Assembly (NCBI GenBank): GCA_963798455.1
Contig: CAWCTD010000003.1
Span: forward strand, 930,001-994,000
Source: CAWCTD01 sp963798455
GTDB lineage: Bacteria > Acidobacteriota > Terriglobia > Bryobacterales > Bryobacteraceae
Direction: 5' to 3'
DNA: 64,000 nt
Below the pieces are notes generated by a model. That model saw nothing but the letters and a program-made list of their open reading frames with translations, was not told the origin of the DNA and ran no database searches. The first letter of the stretch is position 1. The number at the start of each line of letters is the position of its first letter. Both the position numbers and the translations under genes were made by a program. Positions 11,943-20,468 of the stretch are shown one piece after another.

Positions 11943-13478
11943 GTGGCGAGGCGGTGGACGGTGTTCGGCGCGGTGCTGGCGGGGCTGCTGCTGAGCCGGC
12001 TGTGCCACGTGGGAATCCTGTGGACGGACGCCGACTATCACCTCGCCGGGGCGTTGCAGATGCTTCTCGGCAGCGTCCCGTACCGCGACTTCTGGTTCGA
12101 CAAGCCGCCCTTGACCTCGCTCCTCTACTTGCTCATAGGGGCGCGCGCGGGTGTGCCGCTGATGCTGGCGTGCGCCTGCTACCTTTTCGTGGCGTGCCTG
12201 CTGGCCTACTTAGTGGCGAAGAGGATGTGGGGCGAGCGCGAGGGACTGGCCGCGGCTGCGCTGCTCGGCTATTACCTGATCTTCTACCTGCCATCGGCGG
12301 TGATCCCCGTTGCAGTCGACCTGGGGATGCTCGTCCCGCACCTGGCCGCGATCGCGTGCCTGCTGGCCGGGCTTCCCGTGGCCGCCGGCGTTCTGGCCGG
12401 CGCCGCCTTCTTCTTTAACGTCAAAGCCCTGTTCGTGCTGGCGGTCTGCCTTCTCTGGCGGCCGGGGTGGTGGTGGCGAATCATGGGAGGATTCCTGGGA
12501 TTCCTGCTGGCCGCGGCGGCCGCGCTGGCAGGGGCCGGGGCTCTCAAGGGCTACTGGGAGCAGGTGTGGAAGTGGGGCATGGCTTACGCTGGCAGCACTT
12601 ACATTGCGCATCCTTATCAGAACGGGCTGGCACGAACCGCGGCCTGGCTCGGCTTCCACGCGGCGCTCGCGCTGGGGACCGTCTGGTTTTTCGTCCGCGA
12701 GCGGGGCGAGCGGCTTAGGGAAGCGTGGATCTGGATCCTGATTTCCGCCGCGTCGGTCTGCCTGGGGATGCGTTTCCTGCCGCGCTATTACTTCCAGTTG
12801 CTGCCGGCGTTGGTGGTCGCGGGCGCCCGAGGCCTTCTCCTTCTGGCCGAGTCGAGGCGGCGACTGGCGGTGATCCTTGCGGGGACCATGCTGGCCATAC
12901 CGGCAGTCCGCTTCGGGCCACGCTATTTTCTGCTGGCGGATGACCTCATCGCCCAGCGGCCACATCGGTGGGCCGACATCGCCCTGGATCAGGACAACCA
13001 GGCGGTGGCGCGAATCGTGCGCCAGCACGCGCAAGAGGGCGACACGCTGCTGGTCTGGGGTTACCGGCCGGGGATCTTCGTGTACACCCGGCTGCGCGCG
13101 GGTTCGCGTTTCCTGGACTCGCAGCCGCTGACCGGCGTGCCGGCCGAGAGGCATTTCACGGTCTGGGAACCGGTGATCCCGGAGTGGGCGCGCGCCAACC
13201 GCGCCGAGCTAACCCGCACCGCGCCAACCTTCGTCGTCGATTCGCTGTGCTTGGTCAATCCGCGGCTGGCCATCGAGCGCTTCGCGGACCTGCGGCCGTG
13301 GCTTGCCCGCTATTCCCTGGTGGGGCGCACGCCCCTGAGCGTGGTCTATGAACGCGAACGTTCACCAAACTCGGCAGGCGTCCTGGCGCACCATGGGCTG
13401 GCCGGCGGTGCAGGCGAAAGCCTTCTGAAACTCGGGCATGTTGGAAACCACGCCGTTGACTCTGTACTCGCCCGGTGA
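11943..13478 (+). CDS. Polytopic membrane protein, GT-C glycosyltransferase-like
   Basis: This 511-residue protein has about ten hydrophobic segments in its first 330 residues, then a soluble C-terminal part. The loop after the first segment holds acidic motifs (WTDADYH and YRDFWFDKPP) typical of GT-C enzymes of the PMT/ArnT class, which transfer sugars from lipid-linked donors on the outer face of the membrane. The start is GTG at 11943. The domain should end near SVVYERE; the last roughly 40 residues are read antisense to the conserved 3' end of the M13 peptidase gene, so the native stop may have been lost. Acceptor and donor are unknown. The gene is divergent from the dehydratase, 111 bases away. 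Confidence 0.7.
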   Translation: MARRWTVFGAVLAGLLLSRLCHVGILWTDADYHLAGALQMLLGSVPYRDFWFDKPPLTSLLYLLIGARAGVPLMLACACYLFVACLLAYLVAKRMWGEREGLAAAALLGYYLIFYLPSAVIPVAVDLGMLVPHLAAIACLLAGLPVAAGVLAGAAFFFNVKALFVLAVCLLWRPGWWWRIMGGFLGFLLAAAAALAGAGALKGYWEQVWKWGMAYAGSTYIAHPYQNGLARTAAWLGFHAALALGTVWFFVRERGERLREAWIWILISAASVCLGMRFLPRYYFQLLPALVVAGARGLLLLAESRRRLAVILAGTMLAIPAVRFGPRYFLLADDLIAQRPHRWADIALDQDNQAVARIVRQHAQEGDTLLVWGYRPGIFVYTRLRAGSRFLDSQPLTGVPAERHFTVWEPVIPEWARANRAELTRTAPTFVVDSLCLVNPRLAIERFADLRPWLARYSLVGRTPLSVVYERERSPNSAGVLAHHGLAGGAGESLLKLGHVGNHAVDSVLAR

Positions 13479-15359
13479 GTGCGGGTCGGTAGTGGCACGC
13501 AGGCGAGACTGTTCCTCGGTCGTGTTCTGACACCAGACCTGCCCCCAACTCAGGAAAAAACGCTGATCGGGGGTGAACCCGTCGATCTTCTCCTGGCTCT
13601 TCCCTTCGAGCGTGTCCATCAGGGCCATGAAAGCCAGGCGCAGACCACCATTGTCCGCCGTGTTCTCGCCTAAAGTCAGCTTGCCGTTGAGCTTGACGTT
13701 ATCCACCGCGGTGAAGGCGCCGTACTCATCCACGAAACACTGCGCGCGCTTCTCGAACTCCTTGGCGTCCTGCTCGGTCCACCAGTCGGCGAGGTTGCCG
13801 TGCGCGTCGTACTTGCGCCCTTGATCGTCGAAGCCGTGCGTCAGTTCGTGCGCGATGACCGCCCCTATGCCACCGTAGTTGACGGCGTCGTCCGCCTTGG
13901 CATCGAAAAAGGGCGGCTGAAGGATGCCCGCCGGAAAGTTGATGTTGTTCATCGTCGGGTTATAGTACGCATTGACCGTGGGCGGAGTCATTCCCCACTC
14001 CTTGGGGTCCACCGGCTTGCCGATCTTGGCAAGGTCATACGCCTCCGCAAATTCGTTCGACCGCAGGGAATTGCCCAGCGCGTCGCCCCGGACAATCTTG
14101 AGCGCGCTGTAGTCGCGCCACTTGTCGGGATAGCCGATCTTGTTCGTAACGGCGTGCAGTTTCTCCAACGCGCGCTTCTTGGTCTCCGGCGTCATCCATG
14201 CGAGGTCCTTGAGGTCCGTTTCCATGGCCCCCTCGATGGCGGCGACCAGACTCAGCATGCGCTTCTTAGCTTCGGGGGGGAAGTTTTTCTCGACATATTT
14301 CTGACCCAGGGCCTCCCCCAGATCCGCATCCGCCGCCGAGACGCAGCGCTTCCAGCGCGGCTGGAGCTCCTTCTGCCCGCTCAGGGTGCGGCCGAAGAAA
14401 TCGAAGTTCTCGTCCACGAAGGCCTTGGGCAGCGTGGGCGCGGCCGTGTGCAGAAGCTGCCAGCTCAAATAAGCCTTCCAGCTCCCCAGGCTCTCGGACT
14501 TGAGGAGCGACTCGATGTCACGGACGAAGTCGGGGTTCTGAACGTTCAGGCTGTCGAAGGCCGGCGTGGCGCGAGCGGTAATGTACCGGTTCCAGTCGAA
14601 CGAAGGGCTCAGCGCAGCCAGCTCTTTCCGGGTGAGCTTGTGGTAGGTCTTATAGGGATCGCGCCGCGTCACGCGGTCCAAGGAAGCCTTGGCCAGGGAG
14701 GTCTCGATCTCCAGGACGGCCTTTGCCTTGGCCTCGGCGTCCGCGGCGGGCGTCCCGGCCAGCTCGAACATCTTGCGAACGTGCGCCAGGTACTTGGCGC
14801 GCAGCTCCACCGACCGGGGATCCTGGTTCAGATAGTAATCGCGGTCCGGCAGGCCAAGCCCGCCCTGAGCGGTGACGGCGATGGTCTGGGTGGAGTTCTT
14901 GATGTCAGGCTGCGAACCGAATCGGAAAATGGAATCTGTTCCCAGCGCGTGCAGCCTGGCCAGGAGCGTGGGCAGGTCGCGGACGCTCTTCAGGGCCTCA
15001 ATACGGTCCAGTTCGGGCTTGAGCGGGGCCAGGGACTTCTTCTCGATAGCGGCTTCGTCCATGCAGGAGGCATAGTAGTCACCGATCTTCTGGTCGATGG
15101 GGCCGCGCGAAGAGGCGGCCGCGCTGGCCTCCAGAATGTCGCGCATGATCTTCTGGTTGCGCTCCGCCAGTTCCTCGAAGCGCCCCCAGCGCGCGTAGTC
15201 AGCGGGCACAGGATTCTTCGCCTGCCAGCCTCCGCAAGCATACTGATAGAAGTTATTGCAGGGATCGGCCGTCTTGTCCAAGAAAGCCGGGGTGAAGGAT
15301 TGCGCCGCGGCCGTGAGGGCGCCGAGCAGGAAGAGAGTGATTCTGGCGAGCGGTTTCAT
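13362..15359 (-). CDS. M13 family zinc metallopeptidase (neprilysin-like), secreted
   Basis: The 665-residue protein has a signal peptide (MKPLARITLFLLGALTAAAQ). The N-terminal M13 domain begins DPCNNFYQYACGGW. The catalytic zinc motif is HELTH with H504, E505 and H508 (counting from 15359), the third ligand is in ENTADNGGL, and the C-terminus is the family-typical CRVW. M13 enzymes cleave small peptides outside the cytoplasm. Two further ATG codons lie at 15365 and 15368 and no ribosome site distinguishes them; the one nearest the signal peptide is used. It is divergent from mutY, the two starts being only about 20 bases apart, and overlaps the membrane protein gene tail-to-tail by 117 bases. 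Confidence 0.93.
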   Translation of the reverse strand: MKPLARITLFLLGALTAAAQSFTPAFLDKTADPCNNFYQYACGGWQAKNPVPADYARWGRFEELAERNQKIMRDILEASAAASSRGPIDQKIGDYYASCMDEAAIEKKSLAPLKPELDRIEALKSVRDLPTLLARLHALGTDSIFRFGSQPDIKNSTQTIAVTAQGGLGLPDRDYYLNQDPRSVELRAKYLAHVRKMFELAGTPAADAEAKAKAVLEIETSLAKASLDRVTRRDPYKTYHKLTRKELAALSPSFDWNRYITARATPAFDSLNVQNPDFVRDIESLLKSESLGSWKAYLSWQLLHTAAPTLPKAFVDENFDFFGRTLSGQKELQPRWKRCVSAADADLGEALGQKYVEKNFPPEAKKRMLSLVAAIEGAMETDLKDLAWMTPETKKRALEKLHAVTNKIGYPDKWRDYSALKIVRGDALGNSLRSNEFAEAYDLAKIGKPVDPKEWGMTPPTVNAYYNPTMNNINFPAGILQPPFFDAKADDAVNYGGIGAVIAHELTHGFDDQGRKYDAHGNLADWWTEQDAKEFEKRAQCFVDEYGAFTAVDNVKLNGKLTLGENTADNGGLRLAFMALMDTLEGKSQEKIDGFTPDQRFFLSWGQVWCQNTTEEQSRLRATTDPHSPGEYRVNGVVSNMPEFQKAFACTAGQPMVRQDACRVW

Positions 15360-15378
15360 TACCATCATTCTAGTATCC

Positions 15379-16344
15379 GTGTTGGCCCCGCGTTCATTCC
15401 GCCGCAAGCTGCTTCGCTGGTACGCCGCCCATGCCAGGACGTTGCCATGGCGCGCGACCAAGGACCCCTATGCGATTTGGGTGTCGGAGATCATGCTCCA
15501 GCAGACCCGGGCAGCGGCTGTGGTCCCGTATTTCGAGAGGTTTCTGGCACGGTTCCCGAACGTCGAGGCGCTGGCCCGCGCCAGGGAAGAGGAGGTGTTG
15601 GCAGCCTGGAGCGGCCTGGGCTACTACGGGCGCGCTCGGAACCTACACCGGGCAGCAGAGCTGATCGCGGCACAAGGCCGCTTCCCGAGAGATTACGCAA
15701 CGATCCGCCAGCTTCCCGGGGTCGGAGAATACACTGCGGCGGCGGTTGCCAGCATCGCCTTCGGCCTGCCGCACGCGGCTGTGGATGGGAACGTCGTCCG
15801 GGTGCTAAGCCGCCTTACATGCACTTCCGAGGGGCTCGTGGGCCTCGCCTTGGAGCTGCTGGACCGGACGGACCCGGGGCGGTACAACCAGTCTCTGATG
15901 GAACTGGGGGCGATGGTTTGCCTGCCGGGCGAGCCGAAATGCGCGATGTGCCCCGTGGCTGGGCTGTGTGAGGCCAAGCGCCAAGGCAGGCTAAGGGACT
16001 TCCCGGTCAAGAAGCGGCGGCAGGCCCGCGTGCGGGTGGCGAAGACGCTGCTGATAGTGGAGAGGAGACGCGAGTTGCTGCTGCGGAGACGGAATGGCTT
16101 CTGGGAGCTGCCCGAAGCGGGGGATCTGCCCAAAGCGGCCGCGGGTGAGGAATTGGGGCGGTTCCGGCACTCCATCATGAACCACAACTACGTCTTCACG
16201 GCGGTCTCCGCGCGAGCGCCGGGGACGCCGGAGGGTTTCCGCTGGGTCGGGCGCAAGGAACTGGAAGTCATGCCCCTCGCCACCGTGGCCAGAAAAGCGC
16301 TGAAACTGAGGAACACAGGGCACGCCTCACTCGTCAACAGTTAA
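15379..16344 (+). CDS. mutY: Adenine DNA glycosylase MutY
   Basis: MutY removes adenine mispaired with 8-oxoguanine. The 321-residue product has E37 in SEIMLQQT, the helix-hairpin-helix LPGVGEYTAAAV, the catalytic D136 in AAVDGNVV, and a [4Fe-4S] loop with the spacing C-x6-C-x2-C-x5-C (CLPGEPKCAMCPVAGLC). The C-terminal NUDIX-like recognition domain is shorter than in E. coli. The GTG at 15379 is chosen because it places the glutamate at the usual residue 37; an open frame extends upstream but is antisense to the peptidase signal region. The stop codon is immediately followed by a long inverted repeat. Confidence 0.93.
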   Translation: MLAPRSFRRKLLRWYAAHARTLPWRATKDPYAIWVSEIMLQQTRAAAVVPYFERFLARFPNVEALARAREEEVLAAWSGLGYYGRARNLHRAAELIAAQGRFPRDYATIRQLPGVGEYTAAAVASIAFGLPHAAVDGNVVRVLSRLTCTSEGLVGLALELLDRTDPGRYNQSLMELGAMVCLPGEPKCAMCPVAGLCEAKRQGRLRDFPVKKRRQARVRVAKTLLIVERRRELLLRRRNGFWELPEAGDLPKAAAGEELGRFRHSIMNHNYVFTAVSARAPGTPEGFRWVGRKELEVMPLATVARKALKLRNTGHASLVNS

Positions 16345-16345
16345 G

Positions 16346-16431
16346 AGCCCGTGGTGAAAAGGCAATTTCGGAATTTCGGGGACAAGTTTCGGGGACAGGC
16401 CCCAAAATTGGCCTTACTTTCACCACGGGCT
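16346..16431. repeat. Long imperfect hairpin (REP/MITE-like or terminator) between mutY and the permease operon
   Basis: A perfect 14-base inverted repeat (AGCCCGTGGTGAAA at 16346-16359 and its complement at 16418-16431) is extended inwards by AGGC/GCCT and AATTT/AAAATT pairing. The loop contains a repeated TTCGGGGACA and a smaller GGGG-ACAGG-CCCC hairpin. Such nested palindromes are typical of REP or miniature mobile elements. It could also act as the mutY terminator. Confidence 0.7.
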
Positions 16432-16448
16432 GTTAAGATGGGAGAAGA

Positions 16449-17690
16449 ATGAAGTCCGGCGCCTCGTTCGGGGAGGCATTCAAAGTCGCCCTGTCCTCCC
16501 TCCGTTCCAGTAAGTTGCGGAGTTTCTTGACGTTGCTCGGCATCATCCTGGCCACGACCACGTTGATCGCGGTGGTGTCGGTGATCAACGGCATGGACGT
16601 GTACGTGGCCAACGCGGTCTCCAGTATGGGGGCGGAGGGGTACCGCGTGGTGCGATTGGCCATGATCGGGAATTTCGACGCCAAGAAGCTCATCGAGATG
16701 CAGCGCCGCAACCCGCAACTGAGGGTGGAGGAGTACAACTTTGTCAAGTCACGCGTGACACTGACCCGGGAGATCGGCATGGTGGCGAATCGCAGCGGCT
16801 CCGTCCGCTACGGATCCAACCTCATCGAAAGCATCCAGATCCAAGGCGTCACTTCAAATATCGGGGTGGTCACGAACGTACAGACTGCCATGGGCCGCTT
16901 CCTGACCGACACGGAAGACCGGAGGCGCGTGGATGTGGCGTTCATCGGCGACGACCTCCGAGTGCGCTTTTTTGAGGGCCTCGACCCGATCGGGAAAACC
17001 ATCTCCATCGACGGCCGCCCTTTCCAGGTGGTAGGGGTGGCGAAACCACTGGGCTCCCTGTTTGGCCAGTCGCGCGACACCTTTGTGTGGATCCCGGTAC
17101 AGACCTACTTCAAGATTTACGGATCGCGTCAGGGCTTTTCGATCGTTGCCCAGGCCATCGATCATGCCCACTATATCCAGTCGCAGGACGAGGTTCGAAT
17201 GCTGCTGCGCGCGTTCCGGGGGCTGAAGCCCAACCAGGAGGACAACTTCTCGATCTTCGGCTCGGATTCCCTGCTGGCGCTGTGGGACCAGTTGACCCGC
17301 GTGATCGCGGCCACGGCCATCGCTGTGGTGTCCGTGTTCATGGTGGTCGGCGGGGTGGTCATCATGAACATCATGCTGGCGGTGGTGACCGAGCGGACGC
17401 ACGAGATCGGGATTCGGAAATCGGTGGGAGCCAGGCAAAGCGACATCTTGAACCAGTTCCTGGTGGAGTCGCTGCTTCTCTCGGCGGCGGGCGGCGTGGT
17501 CGGCGTGCTGGTGGCCTGGGGCGTAGCCGTGGCGGTCAGGAATCTCACGCCGGTCCCCATGGCCATGCCATTCAACGCGGTGCTGATCGGCGTGGGCCTG
17601 TCGGCGGCGGTGGGGCTGTTCTTCGGGATCTACCCGGCCCGGCGGGCGGCGCAACTGGACCCGATCGTGGCTCTGAGGCACGAGAAATGA
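16449..17690 (+). CDS. MacB/FtsX-type ABC transporter permease (first of two)
   Basis: This 413-residue protein has one N-terminal membrane segment (SFLTLLGIILATTTLIAVV), a periplasmic MacB_PCD-like domain of about 240 residues, and a C-terminal FtsX domain with three segments. The cytoplasmic coupling motif ERTHEIGIRKSVGAR is intact. These mechanotransmission permeases export lipoproteins, peptides or macrolides using a separate ATPase. GGGAGAAGA lies directly before the ATG at 16449. Its stop overlaps the next permease's start (ATGA). No ATPase gene is found in the operon or window, so the energiser must be encoded elsewhere. Confidence 0.9.
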   Translation: MKSGASFGEAFKVALSSLRSSKLRSFLTLLGIILATTTLIAVVSVINGMDVYVANAVSSMGAEGYRVVRLAMIGNFDAKKLIEMQRRNPQLRVEEYNFVKSRVTLTREIGMVANRSGSVRYGSNLIESIQIQGVTSNIGVVTNVQTAMGRFLTDTEDRRRVDVAFIGDDLRVRFFEGLDPIGKTISIDGRPFQVVGVAKPLGSLFGQSRDTFVWIPVQTYFKIYGSRQGFSIVAQAIDHAHYIQSQDEVRMLLRAFRGLKPNQEDNFSIFGSDSLLALWDQLTRVIAATAIAVVSVFMVVGGVVIMNIMLAVVTERTHEIGIRKSVGARQSDILNQFLVESLLLSAAGGVVGVLVAWGVAVAVRNLTPVPMAMPFNAVLIGVGLSAAVGLFFGIYPARRAAQLDPIVALRHEK

Positions 17691-18940
17691 GCGGCACGGA
17701 GATCATGTCGGCGGTGCGGATGGCGCTGGCCACTATTCGGGAACACAAGATGCGCAGCCTGTTGACCGTCCTGGGAGTCATCATCGGCACGGGAACGGTG
17801 ATCGCGGTAGGCTCCATCATCACCGGCGTGGACGCGGCCGTGGCGAACGCCGTGCGCGCCTTCGGGCCGAACACGGTCTTTGTCTACAAGTTCAACATCG
17901 GGTTTCAGGGCCGCAGGACCCGCGACGAGATCCTGCGCAAGCCGCTGACCTGGGAAGACGCGCAGGCGATCAGGGAGCGGTGCCCCTCGGTGGAGTATGT
18001 CTCCCCTTACCTGTTCCCGCCGAGCGCCTTGGGAGGCGGCGGGGGCTTCGATCGTGTCCGCTACAAGGGGAACGACGTATACCAGATCGAGCTGTTCGGC
18101 ACCGAAGAGGGTTACGCGGCCGGCGGCACCGAAAAGATGAAATACGGCCGTTTCTTCACCGACATGGAGAGTCAGAGGCGGCGGCCGGTGGTGGTGCTCG
18201 GGGAGGACATACAGACCGCGCTGTTCGCCAGCGAGGACCCCACGGGCAAGTGGATCGAGGTCGACGGCCACCAGTTCGAAGTGGTCGGCGTGATGACCCG
18301 GCAGGCGGCCTCCATCCCGGGCCAGGAAGACCGCCGCGTGGCGCTGCCCTACTTCACCATGCACAAGATGTTTCCGAACGCCAGGGAGAACATGCTGCTC
18401 TTCGGCGCCAAACCGGGGCAGCTCAGCCGGGCCATGGACGAGGTGGACGTTGTGCTGCGGCTGCAGCGCCGGGTGCCCTATAACAAGCCGGATAACTTTT
18501 GGATGTCAACCGGCGAGCAGATGCTGGAGGACTTCCGCAATATCACCTCGATGGTGGCCCTGGTCATGGTGGTGCTGAGCTCCATCGGGTTGCTGGTGGG
18601 GGGCATCGGCGTGATGAACATTATGCTGGTTTCGGTCACCGAGCGTACGCGGGAAATCGGCATCCGCAAGGCGGTTGGCGCGAAGCGCAGCGACATCGTG
18701 GCGCAATTCCTGACCGAGGCGGTGGTGCTCACGGTGGCCGGCGGAATCATCGGGATGTTGTTTGGCTGGATGATCTCGGTGGCCTCGCGGCTGATTTTCC
18801 CGTCGCTGCCGACGGCGGTGCCGCTTTGGGCGGCTGGCATGGGCGTGGCGGTCTCGGTGGCCGTGGGCCTGTTCTTCGGCGTGTGGCCCGCCACCAAGGC
18901 CGCTCGCCTGGACCCCGTAGTCGCGCTACGCTACGAATAA
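17687..18940 (+). CDS. MacB/FtsX-type ABC transporter permease (second of two)
   Basis: This 417-residue paralogue of the preceding gene has the same layout: an N-terminal segment (SLLTVLGVIIGTGTVIAVG), a periplasmic MacB_PCD domain and a C-terminal FtsX domain with coupling motif ERTREIGIRKAVGAKRSD. It starts inside the ATGA overlap with the first permease, implying translational coupling and probably a heterodimeric permease. A frame open upstream of 17687 is only a shadow of the first permease. The M16 peptidase genes follow after 16 bases, suggesting export coupled to periplasmic proteolysis. Confidence 0.92.
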   Translation: MSGTEIMSAVRMALATIREHKMRSLLTVLGVIIGTGTVIAVGSIITGVDAAVANAVRAFGPNTVFVYKFNIGFQGRRTRDEILRKPLTWEDAQAIRERCPSVEYVSPYLFPPSALGGGGGFDRVRYKGNDVYQIELFGTEEGYAAGGTEKMKYGRFFTDMESQRRRPVVVLGEDIQTALFASEDPTGKWIEVDGHQFEVVGVMTRQAASIPGQEDRRVALPYFTMHKMFPNARENMLLFGAKPGQLSRAMDEVDVVLRLQRRVPYNKPDNFWMSTGEQMLEDFRNITSMVALVMVVLSSIGLLVGGIGVMNIMLVSVTERTREIGIRKAVGAKRSDIVAQFLTEAVVLTVAGGIIGMLFGWMISVASRLIFPSLPTAVPLWAAGMGVAVSVAVGLFFGVWPATKAARLDPVVALRYE

Positions 18941-18956
18941 AGGCGGCTTGGATTCG

Positions 18957-20468
18957 ATGAGACACAAGTTGGTGAAAGTACTGCTGTGGCTGCTGGTTCC
19001 GTGCCTTCTCGCGGCCCAGACGCTCCAGGAGTTCGAGAAGAAGGTCACGGAATTCACTCTTCCCAATGGCCTGCACTTCATCGTGCTGGAGCGCCACGAG
19101 GCGCCCGTGGTCTCGTTTCACACTTATGTGAACGCGGGCTCGGTCGACGACCCTGGAGGCAAGACGGGACTGGCGCACATGTTCGAGCACATGGCCTTCA
19201 AGGGCACCGATACCATCGGCACCAAGGACTACCCCGCGGAGAAAAAGGCCATGGACGCCATCGAGACTGTCTATGACAAGCTCGATGCCGAGCGGGATCT
19301 GGGCATCCGATCCGACCCGAAGAAGACCGAGGCGCTCCAAGGGGAACTGAAGGCCGCCATCGACAAAGCGGCAAGTTACGTGGACGAGAACGCCTACGCT
19401 CGCATCATCGAGGAGAACGGCGGGGTCGGACTGAACGCGGGGACGGGCGAGGATTCGACCGACTACTTCTACAGCCTGCCCGCCAACCGGGTCGAGCTCT
19501 GGTTCCTGCTGGAATCCCAACGTTTTCTCGATCCGGTCTATCGCGAGTTCTATAAGGAGCGCGACGTGGTGCGCGAGGAGCGGCGCATGCGGGTGGAGTC
19601 CAGCCCCCAGGGCAAGCTCATGGAATTGCTGCTGGCCATGGCGTTCATGGCGCACCCCTACCGGAACATGCCCGGAGGCTGGGCGGAAGACATCGAGAGC
19701 CTCCGCGTCGGTGACGCCCGGCAGTTCTTCCACACTTACTACGTGCCGGTGAACATTGCCATCGCCGTCGCGGGCGATGTGCAGCCCGCCGAGGTGAAGC
19801 GCATGGCGGAGAAGTATTTCGCCGCGCTCCCCAAGGCGCCGCCTCCTCCGGAGTTGCACACGGTCGAGCCGCGCCAGGACGGCGAGAGGCGCGGCGTGGT
19901 CGTCTCTCCCGCCCAGCCTTTCGTGCTGATGGCCTACAAGCGGCCCGATCAACTCGAAAAAGACGACCCGGTGTTCGACGTGTTAAGCGGCATCCTGTCG
20001 AGCGGAAGGACCGGCTTGCTGTACAAGGAATTGGTGCGCGACAAGCGGATCGCGATGGCGGCCATGGCTCAATCGTCGTTTCCCGGCGCCAAATACCCGA
20101 ACGTGTTCCTCCTGTATACCGTTCCCTCGGTAGGGCATTCGGTCGAGGAGAACGAGAAGGCGTCCTACGAAGTCCTGGAGAGACTGAAGACGGAGAAGGT
20201 GGATGCCGAAACGCTCAGCCGCGTCAAGGCCAAAATCCGTGCCAGCGTCATACGGGGACTGGACAGCAATCCTGGGATGGCGGAGCAATTGACCTTCTAC
20301 TATGTCAACTACGGCGACTGGCGCAAGCTGTTTACGGGCATCGAAGACATCAACAAGGTCACGGCGGACGACGTGCAACGGGTGGCGCGCCAGTACTTCA
20401 CGCCGGAGTCGCGCACCGTGGTCTACTCGGTGAGGCCGCCGTCCGCGGCCCAGGGGACAGGGAAATGA
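18957..20468 (+). CDS. M16 family zinc metallopeptidase, catalytic subunit
   Basis: This 503-residue exported protein has a signal peptide (about residues 1-20, VLLWLLVPCLLAAQ). The inverzincin motif H74-x-x-E77-H78 (AHMFEH) and the downstream EERRMR region mark an active M16 peptidase; two M16 domains fill the chain. Family members degrade or process peptides in a clamshell, often as a pair with an inactive partner. ATG 18957 is used; an in-frame TTG lies at 18948. The stop overlaps the start of the partner gene by ATGA. Confidence 0.92.
   Translation: MRHKLVKVLLWLLVPCLLAAQTLQEFEKKVTEFTLPNGLHFIVLERHEAPVVSFHTYVNAGSVDDPGGKTGLAHMFEHMAFKGTDTIGTKDYPAEKKAMDAIETVYDKLDAERDLGIRSDPKKTEALQGELKAAIDKAASYVDENAYARIIEENGGVGLNAGTGEDSTDYFYSLPANRVELWFLLESQRFLDPVYREFYKERDVVREERRMRVESSPQGKLMELLLAMAFMAHPYRNMPGGWAEDIESLRVGDARQFFHTYYVPVNIAIAVAGDVQPAEVKRMAEKYFAALPKAPPPPELHTVEPRQDGERRGVVVSPAQPFVLMAYKRPDQLEKDDPVFDVLSGILSSGRTGLLYKELVRDKRIAMAAMAQSSFPGAKYPNVFLLYTVPSVGHSVEENEKASYEVLERLKTEKVDAETLSRVKAKIRASVIRGLDSNPGMAEQLTFYYVNYGDWRKLFTGIEDINKVTADDVQRVARQYFTPESRTVVYSVRPPSAAQGTGK

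Noticed and set aside
13800..15971. 723-codon open frame on the plus strand
   Set aside because: It is antisense to the M13 peptidase and runs out of frame through mutY.
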